Shown in pieces: positions 4,801 to 8,213 of a stretch of DNA of 8,213 nucleotides (position 1 is its first letter; the number at the start of each line of letters is the position of its first letter). This DNA is from Novosphingobium sp. Lineage in GTDB: Bacteria > Pseudomonadota > Alphaproteobacteria > Sphingomonadales > Sphingomonadaceae. The position numbers and the translations under genes are program-made. Under the pieces are notes generated by a model. It was not told where the DNA came from. It searched no databases and saw only the letters and a program-made list of their open reading frames with translations. Location: positions 1 to 8,213 of the forward strand of contig JADYXV010000311.1 in NCBI GenBank assembly GCA_020853995.1. Direction: 5' to 3'.

Positions 4801-7800
4801 TCAGAAGTTGGCGCGGGCGCTGATGAACAAGGTCCGGCCGATGCCGCTTACCGGATAGGCCGAGCTGGCAAGGTAGGGCTTCTTGTTGGTCAGATTGTTG
4901 ACACCTGCTGTCAGCGAGAAATTCTTCTGCACTTCGAGCGTGGCTGCCAGATTATGCACCCAATATTCCGGCGCAAAGCCCGCATCGCCAAATTCGGTAG
5001 CAATGCGCTCGATCTGGATTGCCGATGTACTGCAGCGAATAGTTCAGCGTGAAGGCCGCCCGGTTGTAAGTGAAAGTGCCAACGCCAGACCATTCGGGCG
5101 CGCCCGTTTCAAGCAGACCGGGATTGACCAGCGTGGTGTCGACCGGATCGAAGAAGCGGTTGAGCTTTTCGGTCCAGTTGCCGGCAATGTTGATCCCGAA
5201 ATTGCTTTTGCCAAGGCTGAAGCGGTAATCGATGGTGGCATCGATGCCCGATGTTTCGATCCGGCCAAAGTTGATCTGGGTCTCGTTCAGGAATGTGAAG
5301 CCGAACGACGTGCTGCTTCGCGTGAACTGTCCGCAGAAGGGGTTCGGGAACGTTGCGTTATCGTAGCAGGTGTTGACGATATCCTGCGCATCGACGGCGG
5401 CAATCGCGTTTTCGATCCGGATCGAATAGTAGTCAGCCGAAACCGTCAGCCCCGGAATGAAGCGCGGCTGCACCACGGCACCCACGGTCCATGTCGTCGC
5501 TTCTTCTTCGGACAAGGTTGGGTTACCCCCGCTGGTTCCGGGGAAACGTGCGGTCAGCGGATCGTTGTAGCTTGCGATGAACTGCGATGCATTGGGAATA
5601 CCAAGGGCCGTGGCGGCCGCGATGCAGTTTGTACGGCGGTTGGGCGTGGCATTCTGGTTGATCACGTCGCACGGATCAGATGGGCGGAACACCGCTCCTT
5701 GCGCAGGATCGAACAGTTCGGAGATGTTCGGGGCGCGAATGGCCTTCGAATAGGTACCACGGAAGCGGACATCCTGAACCGGTGCCCAGATGCCGTTCAC
5801 GTTCCAGGTGAACGCGCCGCCGATGGTCGAATAATCGGCATAGCGGCCGGCCGCGCCCAGCGACAGTTCGTGGAAGAACGGCGTATCTTTCACTATCGGT
5901 AGCGAGAATTCGCCGAACACTTCCTTCACGTCGAACTGCCCGCCAGCGTTGAACTGCTGGGTTGCCGCATCAAACAGCAGCGTCTGGTTGGGCGAAACAT
6001 CGCCGATGAACGTGCCGGCAGGACCGGCGGGCGAGCCGGCTGGCAGCTTGCCGAGCAGCAGATCGTTGAACGTCGAGGACGACTTTTCCTTGCGGTATTC
6101 ACCGCCGAGGACAAACTGCACAGCGCCACCGGGCAGATTGAAGAACGAACTTGTATCGCCCTTCACCAGACCGCTGATCACCAATTGTTCAAGCCGCGAA
6201 CGGTTGGTGACCGGCGTTGTGATGAAGTTGACAGCTTCTGCCGAAACCGACTGTTCGCCCGACAGGATATTGGCCGGCCGGCACTGGCCGTCACCCGGAC
6301 GGAAGGTGAAGAAGCCGGGGGCGATGACCGGGAAGATTTCGCTTCCCGGATGCGGCGTATTATCGATGTCCGAACGGCAGATCGGCTGACCATTGGCACC
6401 GCGCACCACGTCGATCGCGGCAAACAGCCGGTCATAGCGCACGGCGTTGGACTGTGTGACGGCATTGTCCGTGCGGCCATAATTGCCGATGATTTCATAG
6501 CTGAGCGAAGGCGAAAGCTCTCCGCGCAGGCCGCCGACGATGCGGTAGGTCTGGCGCACTGCGCGCGATGTGTTCGGCCCAAGATCAAGGAAGTCGCGGC
6601 TGACACGCAGGCCGCCAGCTTCGTCTGCATCAGCTTGCAACACACCCGGGATGAAGGGGTTGTCGGGGAAGATCAGCAAGCTGTCGTAGAACGTATTGTA
6701 ATTGTTGCGGGTGCCTGCGACGTTGCGCGCATACTTGGCATCGATGAACACTTCGGCTGCAGGCGAAAATTCATAATTTGCGCGCAGTTCGGTGTAGATG
6801 CGCTCGCTCGACGGGACCAGCGAGCTTTCGTTGGTACGCTCAACCGCGCCATCGCCGCCGAACTGGTTCGACGCTGTCGATACGACGCCGTCCTGGAAGA
6901 TCTTCACGCCGCCACCGGGCGTGCTGACATAACAGCCGCCGCCGCCAAAGCCGGTCAGGCCGATGTAGCTTTCTTCGCAGTCGTTGATGCCATTGTTGTT
7001 GATGTCGGCATTGAAGAAGCTGAAGTCGTTGCGGAAGATCAGACCCGACGCCGAGCTGATGGCAAAGCGGGGATCACCACCGATTGCAAATGTGGGGGCA
7101 TTGGCCGCACGGTTGATTAGGGCCTGCTCGGCCGCAGTCGGGGTCTGGCCCGGGAACTGGGTGGCAAACTGGGCTGCCGTCGGGATGGCAAAGCCTATCG
7201 GGAAGCGGCCAGCTGCCTGCGAGAAGCGCGTTGCGAAGTTGGGCGTTGCCGAAGCCGAGATGTCGCCAGCCTGGAAGCGGCGTGCCGGGTTTGCATAAGT
7301 CGTGCTATTGTTGCCACGGCCATTGTCACGCGTGAAAGCGCGCTGGCTGAAAAGCACTTCGTTGTCGCGGGTGTAACCGCCCGAGAACGTGATATTGCCG
7401 CGACCGTCAGCGAAGTTCTTGCCCCATGTACCTTCGATCCGGTAGCCTGCACCGCTGGCTTCGGTTGGCACGCTGGCCTGCGCATTGAGCGTAAGACCTT
7501 CGAAATTTTTCTTGAGGACATAGTTGACCACACCGGTCACCGCGTCGGCACCATAAACGGCCGATGCACCACCGGTCAGCACTTCGACGCGCTCGATCAG
7601 CGCGTTCGGGATGGTCGCAACGTCAACCGATTGCGATCCGGCAACGCCCGATACGTGGCGGTATCCATCCACCAGCACCAGTGTGCGGTTGCCGCCAAGC
7701 TGGCGCAAATTGAGCGTGGCTTGTCCGATACCGCCATCGCCGCGCTCGATCGAATCGGCAACGGTGCCCGACGAAATCAGGGCCGGGATCTGGCGCAAGG

Positions 7801-8041
7801 TGGCCGTGGCATCAGTGTTGCCCGCAGCAGCCAGCGTTTCTGATGTGATCGTGTTGATCGGCAGCGGAGCGGTGGCGTTGGCGTCACGCTTCAAACGGCT
7901 GCCTGTGACCACGATCGCGCCTTCGGCTTCTGCCGCGTCGTTGGCAGCGGCAACGTCCTGCGCAAATGCAGGCATGGCACTAAGAGAAAGTACGCTTGCC
8001 GAAACAAGCATGGCTGTGCGCAGAAGAATGTTGTTTTGCAT
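4801..8041 (-). CDS. TonB-dependent outer-membrane receptor with C-terminal frameshift
   Basis: Energised by TonB-ExbBD, such receptors import siderophores, vitamins, glycans or aromatics; this substrate is unknown. ATG 8041 has GAGGGG 4 nt upstream and gives a signal peptide ending MPAFA-QD (27/28); an open 18-codon extension to 8095 is rejected. A TonB box EGAIVVTG follows (40-47). The plug (about 55-180) shows NLRQLGGNRTLVLVDGYRHV and ERVEVLTGGASAVYGADAV, then the barrel with IRAPNISELFDP near residue 770. Cys pairs in presumed extracellular loops suggest disulfides. DINNNGINDCEE (346-357) resembles an EF-hand calcium loop. The unbroken frame stops at 4952 after an aberrant tail (PDRAHCYRIWRCG). 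In another frame the true end is readable, IERIATEFGDAGFAPEYWV to GRTLFISARANF, stopping at 4801-4803 with the terminal Phe expected of a barrel. Removing one base around 5015-5020 restores about 1079 aa. Confidence 0.9.
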
Positions 8042-8213
8042 GGTACCCCTCAGTCCGGTTACGCGCTTTAGCGTCTGACCCACACGTAGCTTCACGGCGC
8101 CGCGTCGGGGACACCGCCTGAAGTGCAGTCGCGGCCTGATGCAACAGATTTGGTTAGAGTCTGATTCAAAATTATCCGGCGTGATTTCATAATCTTGCGA
8201 TGCGGCGTGTGAA
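8042..8213 (-). promoter_or_regulatory. Upstream region of the TonB-dependent receptor gene
   Basis: No gene is supported here. The stretch should contain the receptor promoter. The best -10-like match on the minus strand is GATAAT (8171-8176), in a locally AT-rich patch, with only a poor -35 (about TCGCAA) 18 nt upstream. A short hairpin CGCT-TT-AGCG lies at about 8063-8072. Nothing identifies a regulator; a distant leader of about 125 nt is implied if that -10 is used. Confidence 0.25.

Noticed and set aside
4883..5902. Plus-strand open frame of 339 codons
   Set aside because: It is a shadow of the TonB receptor's codon bias on the opposite strand; the receptor frame has clear family motifs here.
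6185..7120. Plus-strand open frame of 311 codons
   Set aside because: Antisense shadow of the receptor barrel region, with no recognisable domain or ribosome binding site.
8042..8095. 18-residue extension of the TonB receptor from ATG 8095
   Set aside because: It would put a charged, non-signal sequence before a textbook signal peptide; ATG 8041 has a strong GAGGGG at correct spacing.

Overview
The window looks like chromosomal DNA from a GC-rich alphaproteobacterium, most likely a sphingomonad (Novosphingobium, Sphingomonas or a relative). This rests on the style of the large TonB-dependent receptor, the DUF1838 and DUF3089 family proteins, Tat-exported enzymes, and a short palindromic repeat built on CTGAACTTGTTTCAG of a type I associate with sphingomonads. 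No RNA genes, CRISPR arrays, phage genes or insertion sequences were seen. The genus is an inference, because no search could be run.

Layout from left to right. (1) 1-493, minus: the N-terminal part of a Tat-exported DUF1838 protein that runs off the left edge. (2) 494-675: a divergent intergenic region. (3) 676-1905, plus: a 409-aa class I SAM-dependent methyltransferase, followed through an ATGA overlap by a small helical protein of unknown function (1902-2278) whose reading frame is broken by an apparent one-base loss. (4) 2279-2471: a convergent spacer filled by a paired REP-like palindrome (2329-2418). (5) 2472-4456, minus: two alpha/beta-hydrolase-fold proteins in an operon, a Sec-exported DUF3089 protein and a Tat-exported esterase-like hydrolase, also joined by an ATGA overlap. 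(6) 4457-4800: a structured leader with a hairpin that buries the likely ribosome binding site, an operator-like palindrome, and a strong intrinsic terminator for the next gene. (7) 4801-8041, minus: a TonB-dependent outer-membrane receptor of about 1079 aa, interrupted by one frameshift about 70 residues before its C-terminus. (8) 8042-8213: receptor upstream region.

Together the genes suggest an uptake-and-processing locus. The receptor would import a substrate across the outer membrane, and two exported hydrolases would act on ester or similar bonds in the periplasm. The exported DUF1838 protein and the cytoplasmic methyltransferase may belong to the same pathway, but nothing in the sequence identifies the substrate. 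The most distinctive features are the putative RNA control element before the hydrolase operon, the two separate frameshifts (sequencing errors or early gene decay), and the REP pair whose arms differ only by compensating base-pair swaps.
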